Shown in pieces: positions 1 to 7,834 of a stretch of 64,000 nucleotides of DNA. Where the stretch lies: NCBI GenBank assembly GCA_041665305.1, contig JBAYJD010000003.1:33345-97344 (forward strand). The letters are read 5' to 3'. Numbering within the stretch: position 1 is the first letter of the stretch; every line of letters starts with the position of its first letter. The translations under genes were made by a program, and so were the position numbers. Below the pieces are notes generated by a model. It saw only the letters and a program-made list of their open reading frames with translations. It searched no databases and was not told the origin of the DNA. The DNA comes from YA12-FULL-51-18 sp041665305. Lineage in GTDB: Bacteria; Elusimicrobiota; Elusimicrobia; Elusimicrobiales; UBA9959.

Positions 1-1070
1 GGGCGGAAGCTATCTTTATAGCGGTGGGCACGCCTCCGCGCGAGGACGGCTCGGCCGACCTTTCCACGGTGGAGAAAGTGGCGCAGGAAATAGCGCTCAA
101 CATGAGCGACTATACCGTTATCGTGGAAAAGTCCACCGTGCCCGTGGAAACCTGCGAGTGGATCAACAAAACGGTGGTGCGGCACAATAAAAACCACATC
201 CCCTTCGATGTGGCCTCCAACCCTGAATTTCTGCGCGAAGGAACGGCCGTGGGCGATTTCCTGAAACCCGACCGCGTGGTGCTCGGCTGCCCCACCAAGC
301 AGTGCGAAACCGTCATGCGGCGGATCTACAAGCTGATGAAGGGCGCGCCGCTGCTGGTGACGGATGTGAAGAGCGCCGAGCTCATCAAACACGCCTCCAA
401 TTCTTTCCTCTCGACCAAGATCTCATTCATCAACGCGGTGGCCCAGGTCTGTGAAAAGACCGGCGCCGATGTGGAGATGGTGGCTAAGGGCATGGGGATG
501 GATAAGCGCATAGGCATGAGCTTCCTGAAAGCCGGCATAGGGTTCGGCGGCTTCTGTTTCCCCAAGGACCTGGAAGCCTTCTACTGGCTCAGCCACCGCA
601 AAGGGTATGATTTCGAGCTTCTTAAAACCGTTAAGGACATCAATGAGGCGGCCAAGTCGTGGGTAGTGAAGAAAGTGCAGGACGAGTTGTGGAACCTGGA
701 AGGCAAGACCGTGGCGCTGCTGGGCCTGGCGTTCAAGCCGGAGACGGACGATATGCGCTTCGCCCCCAGCCTGGACATCATAGAGGAGTTTAAAAAGCTG
801 GGCGCCAAAGTGCGCGGCTACGATCCCGTGTCCCAGGAGAACGCCAAAGGCCTTGTGAAAGGGATCTATTTCGCCAGGGACGCCTATGACTGCGTGAAAG
901 ACGCGGACTGCGCCTGCCTCATCACCGAATGGGCCGAGTTCGGCAAACTGGACATGAAAAAGGTCCTGGCCCTGCTTAAACATCCCATCATGATAGACGG
1001 CCGCAACCTTTATAATCCCGCCAAAATGCGGGAACTGGGCTTCACCTACAAGTCCGTAGGCAGGCAGTAA
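1..1070 (+). CDS. ugd: UDP-glucose 6-dehydrogenase, 5' end outside the window
   Basis: NAD-dependent UDP-glucose/GDP-mannose dehydrogenase family enzyme that oxidises a nucleotide sugar to its uronate for surface polysaccharide synthesis. The reading frame is already open at base 3 (AEAIFIAVGTPPRED), so the N-terminal Rossmann part lies upstream of the window; the GTG at 24 is internal. Visible are the VEKSTVPV strand, the NPEFLREG substrate loop, the catalytic-cysteine motif GFGGFCFPKD near base 550, and the C-terminal UDP-binding domain (GLAFKPETDDMR). The residue before the catalytic Cys is Phe rather than the more usual Ser. A heptamer repeat follows the stop. Family call firm; exact substrate inferred. 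Confidence 0.93.
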   Translation, partial: AEAIFIAVGTPPREDGSADLSTVEKVAQEIALNMSDYTVIVEKSTVPVETCEWINKTVVRHNKNHIPFDVASNPEFLREGTAVGDFLKPDRVVLGCPTKQCETVMRRIYKLMKGAPLLVTDVKSAELIKHASNSFLSTKISFINAVAQVCEKTGADVEMVAKGMGMDKRIGMSFLKAGIGFGGFCFPKDLEAFYWLSHRKGYDFELLKTVKDINEAAKSWVVKKVQDELWNLEGKTVALLGLAFKPETDDMRFAPSLDIIEEFKKLGAKVRGYDPVSQENAKGLVKGIYFARDAYDCVKDADCACLITEWAEFGKLDMKKVLALLKHPIMIDGRNLYNPAKMRELGFTYKSVGRQ

Positions 1071-1105
1071 CTTCAGCCTTCAGCCTGTAGCCTTAAGCCT
1101 TGCCC
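1071..1105. repeat. Heptamer repeat (CTTCAGC)n, degenerate
   Basis: Five consecutive 7-base units directly after the ugd stop codon: two perfect CTTCAGC, then CTGTAGC, CTTAAGC and CTTGCCC. A longer array of the same heptamer occurs at 36879-36920. Confidence 0.7.
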
Positions 1106-1106
1106 C

Positions 1107-1569
1107 ATGCGCATACTTATAGTCGAGGATGAAAAGAAGATAGCCGAGTTCATAAAGCGCGGCCTTAAAGAGGAAAATTACGCGGTGGACGCGGCTTTCG
1201 GAGGCCTGGAGGGTCTGTGCGCCTGGCCGAAGAGAATCCCTACGACCTGGCGATCCTGGACATTATGCTGCCGGGCATGGACGGCCTGGCCCTCTGCGCC
1301 GCGCTCCGGGGGCGCGGCTTCTCCAAACCCATAATGATGCTGACCGCCAAGGACCTGGTCGAGGACAAGGTCAAAGGGCTGGATTCCGGCGCCAACGACT
1401 ATCTAAACGGTTCTACCGGGCCGACGCTTCCAGGGCCAGCGCCGGCTTCGGCCTGGGGCTGGCGATAGCCAAATCCATCCTGGACGCCCACGGCGCGGAA
1501 ATCACGGTCCAAAGCTCCCCCGGAGAAGGCTCCGTCTTCACCATCATTTTCCCGTCCGGCGATCTGTAA
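1107..1569 (+). pseudogene. Collapsed two-component system: response-regulator receiver fused to histidine-kinase tail
   Basis: The start encodes a receiver domain (MRILIVEDEKKIAEF). The frame shifts near 1215 and the receiver continues in another frame (RLAEENPYDLAILDIMLPGMDGL, with the phospho-acceptor Asp, then MMLTAKDL and GANDYL). Near 1405 the sequence jumps, in a third frame, to the end of a histidine-kinase ATPase domain (RFYRADASRASAG, GLGLAIAKSILDAHG), stopping at 1569. The DNA-binding domain of the regulator and the sensor, HisKA and most of the ATPase domain of the kinase are gone. Adjacent regulator and kinase genes probably lost the DNA between them, and a further indel broke the receiver. 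No function is expected. Confidence 0.88.
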
Positions 1570-1849
1570 GCGGCAAAATTTATAATCATAAAAAAGGTTA
1601 ACGGGCGGAGTTATCCGCAGATTACGCAGATTTTCGCAGATTTCAGAGAGGATTTGGAGTCTGTAAGATTGAAATGGGTTATGGTTTCTAATCTGTGTTA
1701 ATCTGCCGTCAGGGGAAGTGCACCCTCTTGACTTCCCTTTTCATAGATGCGAAATCTGCGGATGCGGAGAGAATCGACATCGATATACAGGATCAGGATA
1801 AAACGCTAAGTACCGCCTCCCATCAAACCACAGGACAGCCGCGTCATCT
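1570..1849. repeat. Intergenic repeat family C (CGCAGATT type) with inverted half-copies
   Basis: No gene is visible here. Bases 1595-1643 contain a repeat with the core TTATCCGCAGATTACGCAGA, seen again at 62465-62521 and shorter at 51501-51535. Reverse-oriented pieces follow at about 1688-1710 (TAATCTGTGTTAATCTGC) and 1749-1767 (GCGAAATCTGCGGATGCGG), so the block is bounded by inverted copies. A small hairpin (AGGGGAAG..CTTCCCT) lies at 1711-1738. Function unknown. Confidence 0.6.
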
Positions 1850-1883
1850 TAGGCCCACCGCAGGGTGGGCCTAAAAATTTTTA
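1850..1883 (+). terminator. Hairpin followed by AT-rich tract (terminator-like)
   Basis: Perfect 10-bp arms TAGGCCCACC (1850-1859) and GGTGGGCCTA (1864-1873) with a 4-base loop, followed by a run of A and T. It lies 100 bases before the next gene, so it could be the terminator of a lost upstream transcript or a leader element. Confidence 0.5.
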
Positions 1884-1983
1884 TTTTATGGGCCTTTGTG
1901 CCCAGGACGGTTTTTATCGCGGCGGCTATACTTTAGTTGTCCGGCTCGCGAGGCGGAACGATAAAACACAGAGGAGAATACAA

Positions 1984-2466
1984 ATGAACAATATTGCAAA
2001 AGTAACAGCGTTGGTCTTTATGTTTTGCGGATCCGCGTCGGCGGTCGCAGCGGAATCGTATGACCCCGCAGTGGTGGCCAACTTTCAGCAGTCTCCGGGA
2101 TTCAGCCTGGGGGACTCGATAATGCTCGCCGAACTTATTCAGGCCGGAGCGATGGATGAGTCCACCTTCCGTTCTGTCTACCATTATGACAGTGTCGGCC
2201 TGGACACAGCTATATCAATAGCCAAAGATGTGAAGAGGCGGACCATCTCGCTGGAGTTTTTTCATATCATAATGAACGCTTCGGTTAACGGCGAGATCTC
2301 TTATGAAGCGGCGAGACGCTGCGGTATGGACATACTAAAGCAGAACGCCTATGAGATCGAGTTCCGCAAGGAATTGAGCGAGGACGCGGTGAAACGGCCC
2401 TCCGCCTACCAGGACGATGTGCGCAAAGCGCATATGAAGGCTATCTTAAAAGTGATAGGCCATTAA
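1984..2466 (+). CDS. Small exported protein of unknown function
   Basis: 160 residues. The start at 1984 is chosen because GAGGAG lies 8-13 bases upstream and the protein then begins with a clean signal peptide (MNNIAKVTALVFMFCGSASAVAA, cleavage likely after AVAA); an in-frame start at 1888 would place about 30 unrelated residues before it. The mature part is mostly helical and charged, with no motif I recognise and two cysteines at most. It probably acts in the periplasm or outside the cell. It stands alone between a terminator-like hairpin and a convergent drug-exporter gene. A motif resembling ATCTTAGGCCCA upstream (about 1846) also occurs upstream of the first clostripain gene. Confidence 0.75.
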   Translation: MNNIAKVTALVFMFCGSASAVAAESYDPAVVANFQQSPGFSLGDSIMLAELIQAGAMDESTFRSVYHYDSVGLDTAISIAKDVKRRTISLEFFHIIMNASVNGEISYEAARRCGMDILKQNAYEIEFRKELSEDAVKRPSAYQDDVRKAHMKAILKVIGH

Positions 2467-2488
2467 TCTCAAGGACTCAGGCCCACGT

Positions 2489-2520
2489 TAATCCGGATCC
2501 CCCGCAGGGGATCCGGATTA
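2489..2520. terminator. Perfect inverted repeat between convergent genes
   Basis: Arms TAATCCGGATCCCC (2489-2502) and GGGGATCCGGATTA (2507-2520), 14 bp each with a 4-base loop CGCA. It includes the stop codon of the minus-strand exporter gene and lies 22 bases after the plus-strand stop. Probably a shared terminator, although neither side carries a strong T-run. Confidence 0.6.
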
Positions 2521-4083
2521 ATTTTCCATGCTCGCCATCTCAGCCTGGCTCTTTATATGGCGACTGCCTTTAAAGAAGACCACGAAAGGGATAGTGAGCA
2601 GCGCGGCATATGCCAGCCACCTGAAGCAGTCCATGAACGAAAGCATGACCGCCTGCACGACCACCGCCTTATAGGCCAGACCGTAAGCCGCCATAGGATT
2701 ACCCAGCAGCCTGGCCACGGTCCCCGACCAGACGCGGAATTGTTCCCCATACTGTGAGATATTGGCGCCCAACGCCGTCTGGTGCACCTGCGCCATGCGC
2801 GCCTGCATCGTGAAGATTATCGAAATACCTATGCTGGCGCCGATATTACGAAGAAGGGCGAAGATGCCGCTTGCCTGCTGGATGTCCGCCTGCCGGAGGT
2901 TCGCCATTGTCAGGGTGGTCAGCGGCACGAAAATAAATCCCATCATCAGGCCGTTGAAGAATAGCGGCGCCATTATATTGGCGCGGGCTATGCCCAGGTT
3001 CAGATCGGAAAATATTATAAGGGTGACCGCTATCCCGAGAAAACCGCAGATTATCATCAGCCGGTTCCCGAGCTTGGAAACCAGCTTGCTGATGGTGATC
3101 ATAGCCGCCAGCGAACCGATACCACGGGGCATCATGGCCATGCCGCTCTGGAACGCCGGGTAGCCCAACAGCTGCTGCATGAAGATAGGCAGCAGCGCCG
3201 TGGAGCCCATCAACACCGCTCCCAGCACGGCGGACAGGCAGGTCCCCAGCGCCAAATTGCGGCTTTTCAAGAGGCGCAGGTTCATGAACGGGTGTTTTTG
3301 TCTCAGTTCCCACCAGGCGAAGACCGGCAGCGCCACGGCGAAAAGGAAGGCGCCGAAACGGATCCAGGCGTCGGCGAACCAATCCACTTCCTGCCCCTTG
3401 TCTATGACCAGCTGGAACGCGCCCAACCCTATTACCATCAGCGCCAGTCCGGTATAATCCACTTTGGCCGACCTGTCCCGCTTAAGGTAAGGCGGATCCT
3501 CAAGGAACATATTCTGCAGGATAAGTCCGAGGATGCCTATAGGCACATTGATATAAAAGATCCACCGCCAGGAGTAATTGTCGGTTATCCAGCCGCCCAG
3601 CATGGGACCGATTATCGGCGCCACGATGATCCCCATGCCGTAGGCCGCCATGGCCTGCCCGCGTTTTTCCTGCGGAAAACTCTCCAACAGAACGGCCTGC
3701 GCCAGCGGTTGCAGCCCGCCTCCTCCCAAACCCTGCAAAATACGCGCTATGACCAGCTGCGGCAGGCTCTGCGCCATGCCGCAGAGCATCGACGAAACGG
3801 TGAACACGGTCACCGAAAGCGCCATATAGCGTTTGCGGCCCACAAAAACGCTCAGCCAGCCGGAGGCGGCCAGCATTATGGCGCCCGCCACCAGATAACT
3901 GGTAAGCACCCAGGACACCTCGTGCGTGGAAGCACCGAGCCCGCCCGCTATGTGCGGCAGGGAAACATTGGCCACCGAGGTGTCCAGCACCTGCATGAAT
4001 GTGGTAAGCAACACGGAAAAAGCGACCAGCCACGGGGAATGGCTGGGCCGCCAGAATCCGCGCCGTATAACGGGTTCCGACAT
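2518..4083 (-). CDS. DHA2-family MFS multidrug exporter (EmrB/QacA type)
   Basis: 521 residues from the start at 4083, chosen over an upstream start at 4245 because CGGAGT lies just before it and MSEPVIRRGFW leads straight into TM1. Inner-membrane drug:proton antiporter of the 14-helix DHA2 group. Visible are the TM1 motif (FMQVLDTSVANVSLPHIAGGLG), the TM2-3 loop motif A (GWLSVFVGRKRYM) and the TM5 antiporter motif C (GPMLGGWITDNYSWRWIFYINVPIG). EmrB proteins normally work with a membrane-fusion protein and TolC; neither gene is adjacent, so the partners, if any, are elsewhere. Substrate cannot be inferred. Confidence 0.9.
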   Translation of the reverse strand: MSEPVIRRGFWRPSHSPWLVAFSVLLTTFMQVLDTSVANVSLPHIAGGLGASTHEVSWVLTSYLVAGAIMLAASGWLSVFVGRKRYMALSVTVFTVSSMLCGMAQSLPQLVIARILQGLGGGGLQPLAQAVLLESFPQEKRGQAMAAYGMGIIVAPIIGPMLGGWITDNYSWRWIFYINVPIGILGLILQNMFLEDPPYLKRDRSAKVDYTGLALMVIGLGAFQLVIDKGQEVDWFADAWIRFGAFLFAVALPVFAWWELRQKHPFMNLRLLKSRNLALGTCLSAVLGAVLMGSTALLPIFMQQLLGYPAFQSGMAMMPRGIGSLAAMITISKLVSKLGNRLMIICGFLGIAVTLIIFSDLNLGIARANIMAPLFFNGLMMGFIFVPLTTLTMANLRQADIQQASGIFALLRNIGASIGISIIFTMQARMAQVHQTALGANISQYGEQFRVWSGTVARLLGNPMAAYGLAYKAVVVQAVMLSFMDCFRWLAYAALLTIPFVVFFKGSRHIKSQAEMASMEN

Positions 4084-4334
4084 TATTGAACTCCGGTTAC
4101 CGCCTGCGCCACGGATGCGTCCTGACGGGGAAAAAGCCGGCCGCCGCGCCGGGCTGGTCGAATACATGATAGCAAGAAACCCGCGCCGTCTTAAAGAAAA
4201 CGATCTCTGCGCGGCTCCGCGGGTAACGGGATCCGGGGCCGACATTAAAATCTTTTAATCCTGTTCTAAGGTTCTTTTAATGGTGATTCTGATAAACTAT
4301 CCGTGCAGTTAAATCAGATATGGAGGACAGTACA

Positions 4335-4700
4335 ATGAAATACATTCTTGCGATAGTCACCCTTGCGGCGTTCACCAGCCTGAGCTTCGCCCAGGCGCCG
4401 GCCGCCCCCGCTACCGAGCCCGTGAAAGCGGCGGCCCCCAAAGTTGAGAAAAAAGCCCCCAAGAAAGAGATGAAGAAAATGGAGATCGTCACCGGCACCA
4501 TTTCCGCCATCGACACCGCGGCGAATTCCATCACCGTGAAGGACGAAAAAGGCGCGGACAAGGTCCTCAGCGTCGACGCCGCCAAGCTCGCGACCCTTAA
4601 AGTCGGAGAAAGCGTCAAGATCAAAGTAAGGGACAATAAAGCCGAAATGATCAAGACCATCAGAAAACACGAAGGCAAGAAAGCCGAAGCGAAGAAATAA
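4335..4700 (+). CDS. Small exported protein with DUF5666-like beta domain and Ala/Lys-rich linker
   Basis: 121 residues. Start at 4335 follows GGAGG (4322-4326) and gives a signal peptide MKYILAIVTLAAFTSLSFAQA. A linker rich in Ala, Pro and Lys (about residues 20-48) precedes a small beta-rich region, VTGTISAIDTAANSITVKD onwards, of the kind found in DUF5666/OB-like periplasmic proteins. It ends in a Lys-rich tail. Function unknown; metal or ligand binding is a common guess for such domains but nothing here proves it. It has its own terminator and is convergent with the first clostripain gene. Confidence 0.75.
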   Translation: MKYILAIVTLAAFTSLSFAQAPAAPATEPVKAAAPKVEKKAPKKEMKKMEIVTGTISAIDTAANSITVKDEKGADKVLSVDAAKLATLKVGESVKIKVRDNKAEMIKTIRKHEGKKAEAKK

Positions 4701-4716
4701 CGACCTGGAATAAAAA

Positions 4717-4748
4717 AGCCGCGCGCCTTAAGGCGCGCGGCTTTTTTT
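4717..4748. terminator. Bidirectional intrinsic terminator
   Basis: Continuous palindrome AGCCGCGCGCCTT/AAGGCGCGCGGCT (4717-4742), flanked by A6 on the left and T7 on the right. It is a good rho-independent terminator in both directions, serving the plus-strand gene ending at 4700 and the minus-strand gene ending at 4759. Confidence 0.9.
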
Positions 4749-4758
4749 ATGCCCGCTT

Positions 4759-6045
4759 TTACGGCCGCTGGTACCACTTTATGAACTCATACCAGTTGGA
4801 ATCCTTCGCCCACCGGAGCGCATCATAGCCGGCGGACGGAGCCGAGGGCGGCAGGTAGACGGCGATACCGTGCGACCTGGAATAATCGGAAGGGGGATCG
4901 GAGTCGTCTCCCGCCCCGTTATTGGTGCGGTTGTATCCGACCAGTTCCGTTTCTATGTACGCCATAAGCGCCGCGCCGTTTTCCTTCACGGCGGGGTCCG
5001 CGCTCCCGGCCGTGACCAGCTGCGCGAAGTGGTAAAGGTCCTTGTTTGCGGGATAAGCGTAGGACTGGGCCGAGGCCAGGGCTTGTTTAACAATAGCTTT
5101 TTCCCCCGCCATGGCCGTGACGAAGGCAAAATCGTCGACCATGGCCAGAAAACCGGGAATGGCGGAAGTTCTGATATAGCTCTGGGTGGAACCCTCTTTC
5201 TGCGCCTTATAATGATCGGAGTAGGAGTCCACAGCGACCCTGGCGAAGGCTTCCGCGCTCATCCCAGGATCGGAGACCAGCGGAGCAAGAAAGGTATTAT
5301 AGGTGTACCCATCTCCGGGTTCGGTTTCTTCCGAACCGACGATAAAACCGGCAAAATCCTTGATCTCGTATATAACTTCCGCCATCTGCATAAGACAGGC
5401 GTCCGAACCGTAAATATCCACGCCGCCCATCTCCTTTAAGATAGCCGCCATCTGGGGGGTATTGATGTGGTTATTGGTCTCATCGTCATAGGAAATACCT
5501 CTTGTGACCACGGAGGTTTTGCGGCTCTTCGTCCAGCCGGCGCCGTGATTCCAGATGATAAGCATGGTTTTCCTGGCTGGGTAGGCGGTCTTGGCCCATT
5601 TGCCGAAATCTATGACGCTTCTGTAGTCTCCCATATCGACCTTGCCCAGGTCCTGCACCACGGGCGAGGTCACGGCGGCGGGGTTCGCGTCTTTTTGGAT
5701 CAGATACCGGCGTACGCCTTTCCAGTCGCCGTCCGAAGCATCATAGCCTTCGATGCGCCCCGCCTCCACCACGACATTAACCCTGTCGGAGGAGCCGATC
5801 ATTTCCATTTCATTGATATCCCTAAGCGCGTATTTTTCAAGGTTGTTCTTGCCGTTAATAAAAACCATGATGGTCCAGTCTTTTTCCGGCGCAGGCGCCT
5901 CGACGGGGGCAGGAAACCAGTCCGCGACGAAGTTTGCGGCCCCCGGGGATTTCTCCAACCCGGAAGCGTCAAAATTCCCCGCCGCCGGGCTTATGGATAC
6001 AAGGGAAACCAGGGCAACGACAGAGACCGCGAGATTCTTCAGCAT
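4759..6045 (-). CDS. Clostripain-family (peptidase C11) secreted protease, copy 1
   Basis: 428 residues from the ATG at 6045, preceded by GAAGGAG; the longer frame to 6078 would put a non-signal stretch before the signal peptide MLKNLAVSVVALVSLVSISPAAG. Caspase-like cysteine peptidase fold: WTIMVFINGKNNLE starts the catalytic domain (about residue 57), the catalytic His is in IWNHGAGW (H167) and the nucleophile in YGSDACLMQ (C217). Clostripains cleave after Arg (or Lys) and are often self-processed; export to periplasm or outside is inferred. It is a close paralogue of the next gene, with matching motifs throughout. Regulation separate: it has its own upstream region. Confidence 0.9.
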   Translation of the reverse strand: MLKNLAVSVVALVSLVSISPAAGNFDASGLEKSPGAANFVADWFPAPVEAPAPEKDWTIMVFINGKNNLEKYALRDINEMEMIGSSDRVNVVVEAGRIEGYDASDGDWKGVRRYLIQKDANPAAVTSPVVQDLGKVDMGDYRSVIDFGKWAKTAYPARKTMLIIWNHGAGWTKSRKTSVVTRGISYDDETNNHINTPQMAAILKEMGGVDIYGSDACLMQMAEVIYEIKDFAGFIVGSEETEPGDGYTYNTFLAPLVSDPGMSAEAFARVAVDSYSDHYKAQKEGSTQSYIRTSAIPGFLAMVDDFAFVTAMAGEKAIVKQALASAQSYAYPANKDLYHFAQLVTAGSADPAVKENGAALMAYIETELVGYNRTNNGAGDDSDPPSDYSRSHGIAVYLPPSAPSAGYDALRWAKDSNWYEFIKWYQRP

Positions 6046-6189
6046 TTTCGTTTCTCCTTCGGGGGAAGACATATACATGTATATATTTTATTACATCGGG
6101 CGCTTTTTACAAGGTACGGAAGGCCCACGAGATCTTAGGCCCAAAAGGACACGGCTGTCCCGAAACTTTTAAGGAAACGGCAGGCCTGC

Positions 6190-6210
6190 GTGCGCGCGGT
6201 ACGCGCGCAC
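6190..6210. other. Perfect GC-rich hairpin
   Basis: Arms GTGCGCGCG (6190-6198) and CGCGCGCAC (6202-6210) with loop GTA. It follows a segment (about 6160-6189, including TTAAGGAAACGGCAGG) that resembles the minus-strand sequence near 61630-61590. It lies between the two clostripain genes. Confidence 0.6.
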
Positions 6211-6220
6211 CAAAGCAAAA

Positions 6221-6251
6221 GGCCGCCCCCCCGGATTAAAGGGGGACGGCC
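6221..6251 (-). terminator. Intrinsic terminator of clostripain copy 2
   Basis: GGCCG..CGGCC outer stem with an inner C5/G5 stem. On the minus strand it is followed by TTTTGCTTT. It lies 22 bases beyond the stop of the minus-strand gene ending at 6273. Confidence 0.7.
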
Positions 6252-6272
6252 CTCCGACGACCGGTCTGCGCG

Positions 6273-7568
6273 TTACTCTTTGGCGCTGTACCAGCCGATA
6301 AACTCATCCCACTGCGACGCTTTGGCCCAGGCCAGGCCGTTATAGGCCGAGTTAGGAGACCCGGGCATATATATGGCCAGGCCCTTTGAGTCGTCGTAAC
6401 TGCCGGAAACGCGGTTATGGCTCACCAGCGTGTTCAGCAGATAGTCCTGCAGGCTCTGCGCCTTGGCCTTAACATCGGCGTTCTGGGTCGATGCCATGTA
6501 TAAGGCAAGGAAGTGCGACATATCCTTGTTTTCGGCATAGGCGTAGCTCTGCGCGTCGTCGCGCGCCTTGGTCACAAGAGCTTTCTCGCCGGAGGCCATA
6601 GCCGCCGCGACAAAGTTGTTGACCAGGGGAATAAAGCCGCCCAGCGCTGACACTTTAACAAGACTTTGCGTGGAGCCCTCGCTTGCGGCCTGGTAATGGT
6701 CGGCATACGCGTTCACGGCCAGTTTACCCAGCTCTTCCGCGCCCATCGAGGGATTGGCCAGAAGGGGCCCAAGCAGCGTGTTGTAGGTATAACCGTCGCC
6801 GGGCTCGGTCTCTTCGGAGCCCACGATATAGTCGACGGAGTCTTTGATCTCATAGTCCACTTCCGGCATCTGCATCAGGCATGCGTCCGAACCGTACACA
6901 TCGATCTTGCCGATGGAGGCGAGCGCCAGGCCCAGTTGCGGCGTGGTTATGTGGTGGTTGGTCTCGTCGTCATAGGAAATGCCCCTGGTTTTGGGCAGGT
7001 CCGAAACCGTATCAATAGCCGGGTTCACCTGAAGAAGGGGCGTCTTGATCCAGCCGGCGCCGTGGTTCCAGACTATGAGCATATATCTTTTGGCGGGATA
7101 GTTGGTCTTGGCCCAGTTGGCGAAGTCCGCCAGGTGCTTATAATCGCCCATGTCCACTTTCCCCAGGTCCTGCACCACCGGAGAGGAGATCTTCTTGGTG
7201 TCGTTATCCTTCTGCACCAGATACCGGCGCGAACCGACCCAGTTCCCGTCGGAAGAATCGTAACCGGCTATGCGGCCGATTTCGGTCACGACGTTCACCT
7301 TATCGGAGGAACCGACCATCTCCATCTCGTTCATGTCTTTAAGAGCGTATTGTTCCAGGTTGTTCTTGCCGTTGACGAATACCATAATGGTCCATTCTTT
7401 AACCGCCGCTCCGTCCACCTCCGCGGCGACCGGCACGACATCGGCGATCCCCGTGTTGGAGATCTCTTCCTTGATACTGTTGGCTTCCGGGTTGTCGAAG
7501 CTGACACCGGCGCTGAGCGCGGCCGACATCGACATGGCAACCAAGGTCATCATAAGTTTTCTGAACAT
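6273..7568 (-). CDS. Clostripain-family (peptidase C11) secreted protease, copy 2
   Basis: 431 residues; AGGAGG lies 8 bases before the ATG at 7568. Signal peptide MFRKLMMTLVAMSMSAALSA, then a short acidic pro-region. The catalytic domain starts at EWTIMVFVNGKNNLE (about residue 58); catalytic His in VWNHGAGW (H169) and Cys in YGSDACLMQ (C230). Compared with copy 1 it has an insertion of roughly 12 residues between the His and Cys motifs. The conserved SEETEPGDGYTYNT block is shared. Tandem duplication of one ancestral gene is likely; the different promoters suggest different control. Cleavage specificity for basic residues is expected from the family, not shown here. Confidence 0.9.
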   Translation of the reverse strand: MFRKLMMTLVAMSMSAALSAGVSFDNPEANSIKEEISNTGIADVVPVAAEVDGAAVKEWTIMVFVNGKNNLEQYALKDMNEMEMVGSSDKVNVVTEIGRIAGYDSSDGNWVGSRRYLVQKDNDTKKISSPVVQDLGKVDMGDYKHLADFANWAKTNYPAKRYMLIVWNHGAGWIKTPLLQVNPAIDTVSDLPKTRGISYDDETNHHITTPQLGLALASIGKIDVYGSDACLMQMPEVDYEIKDSVDYIVGSEETEPGDGYTYNTLLGPLLANPSMGAEELGKLAVNAYADHYQAASEGSTQSLVKVSALGGFIPLVNNFVAAAMASGEKALVTKARDDAQSYAYAENKDMSHFLALYMASTQNADVKAKAQSLQDYLLNTLVSHNRVSGSYDDSKGLAIYMPGSPNSAYNGLAWAKASQWDEFIGWYSAKE

Positions 7569-7614
7569 CTGTACAACCTCCTGCCTTTTATTTGGCCGCT
7601 TACCGGCCTGTGAT

Positions 7615-7642
7615 AGTCTACATAACTATTGAGAAAAATCAA
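7615..7642 (-). promoter_or_regulatory. Sigma-70-like promoter of clostripain copy 2
   Basis: On the minus strand: -35 TTGATT (7642-7637), 16-base spacer, -10 TAGACT (7620-7615), about 46 bases before the start codon. The -35 box touches the 24-bp repeat array. Confidence 0.6.
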
Positions 7643-7714
7643 GGCCTTAAGACCTATACGCAAATAGGCCTAAAGGCCTATACTACACTAGGCCTTAAGA
7701 CCTACTCCAAAATA
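7643..7714. repeat. Three tandem 24-bp direct repeats, candidate operator array
   Basis: Units 7643-7666, 7667-7690 and 7691-7714, each starting GGCCTTAAGACCTA or a close variant (GGCCTAAAGGCCTA in unit 2). Each core is nearly its own reverse complement around CTTAAG, as expected of a dimer-binding site. The array starts exactly at the -35 box of the minus-strand protease promoter. It can be read as an 8-residue peptide repeat (GLKTYTQI) on the plus strand, but that frame has no ribosome site or other coding sign. Confidence 0.8.
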
Positions 7715-7834
7715 AACTCTCATTTGGAAGCCTGTTTTAATCACAGGCGACAAATTATTTGCGGTGAATTTAATTCCTGACGGCAGGGGCCAAACGGCCT
7801 ACCGGGTATAATAAAAAAACTTTGCCGAATCGGA

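Noticed and set aside
550..575. Phe in place of Ser before the catalytic Cys of UDP-glucose dehydrogenase
   Set aside because: Variation at this position occurs in the family and the Cys and Lys around it are kept; not a sign of inactivation.
7592..7780. Plus-strand frame with a GLKTYTQI-like 8-residue repeat
   Set aside because: The peptide repeat is a by-product of the 24-bp DNA repeat; no ribosome site, and the DNA array fits promoter control better.
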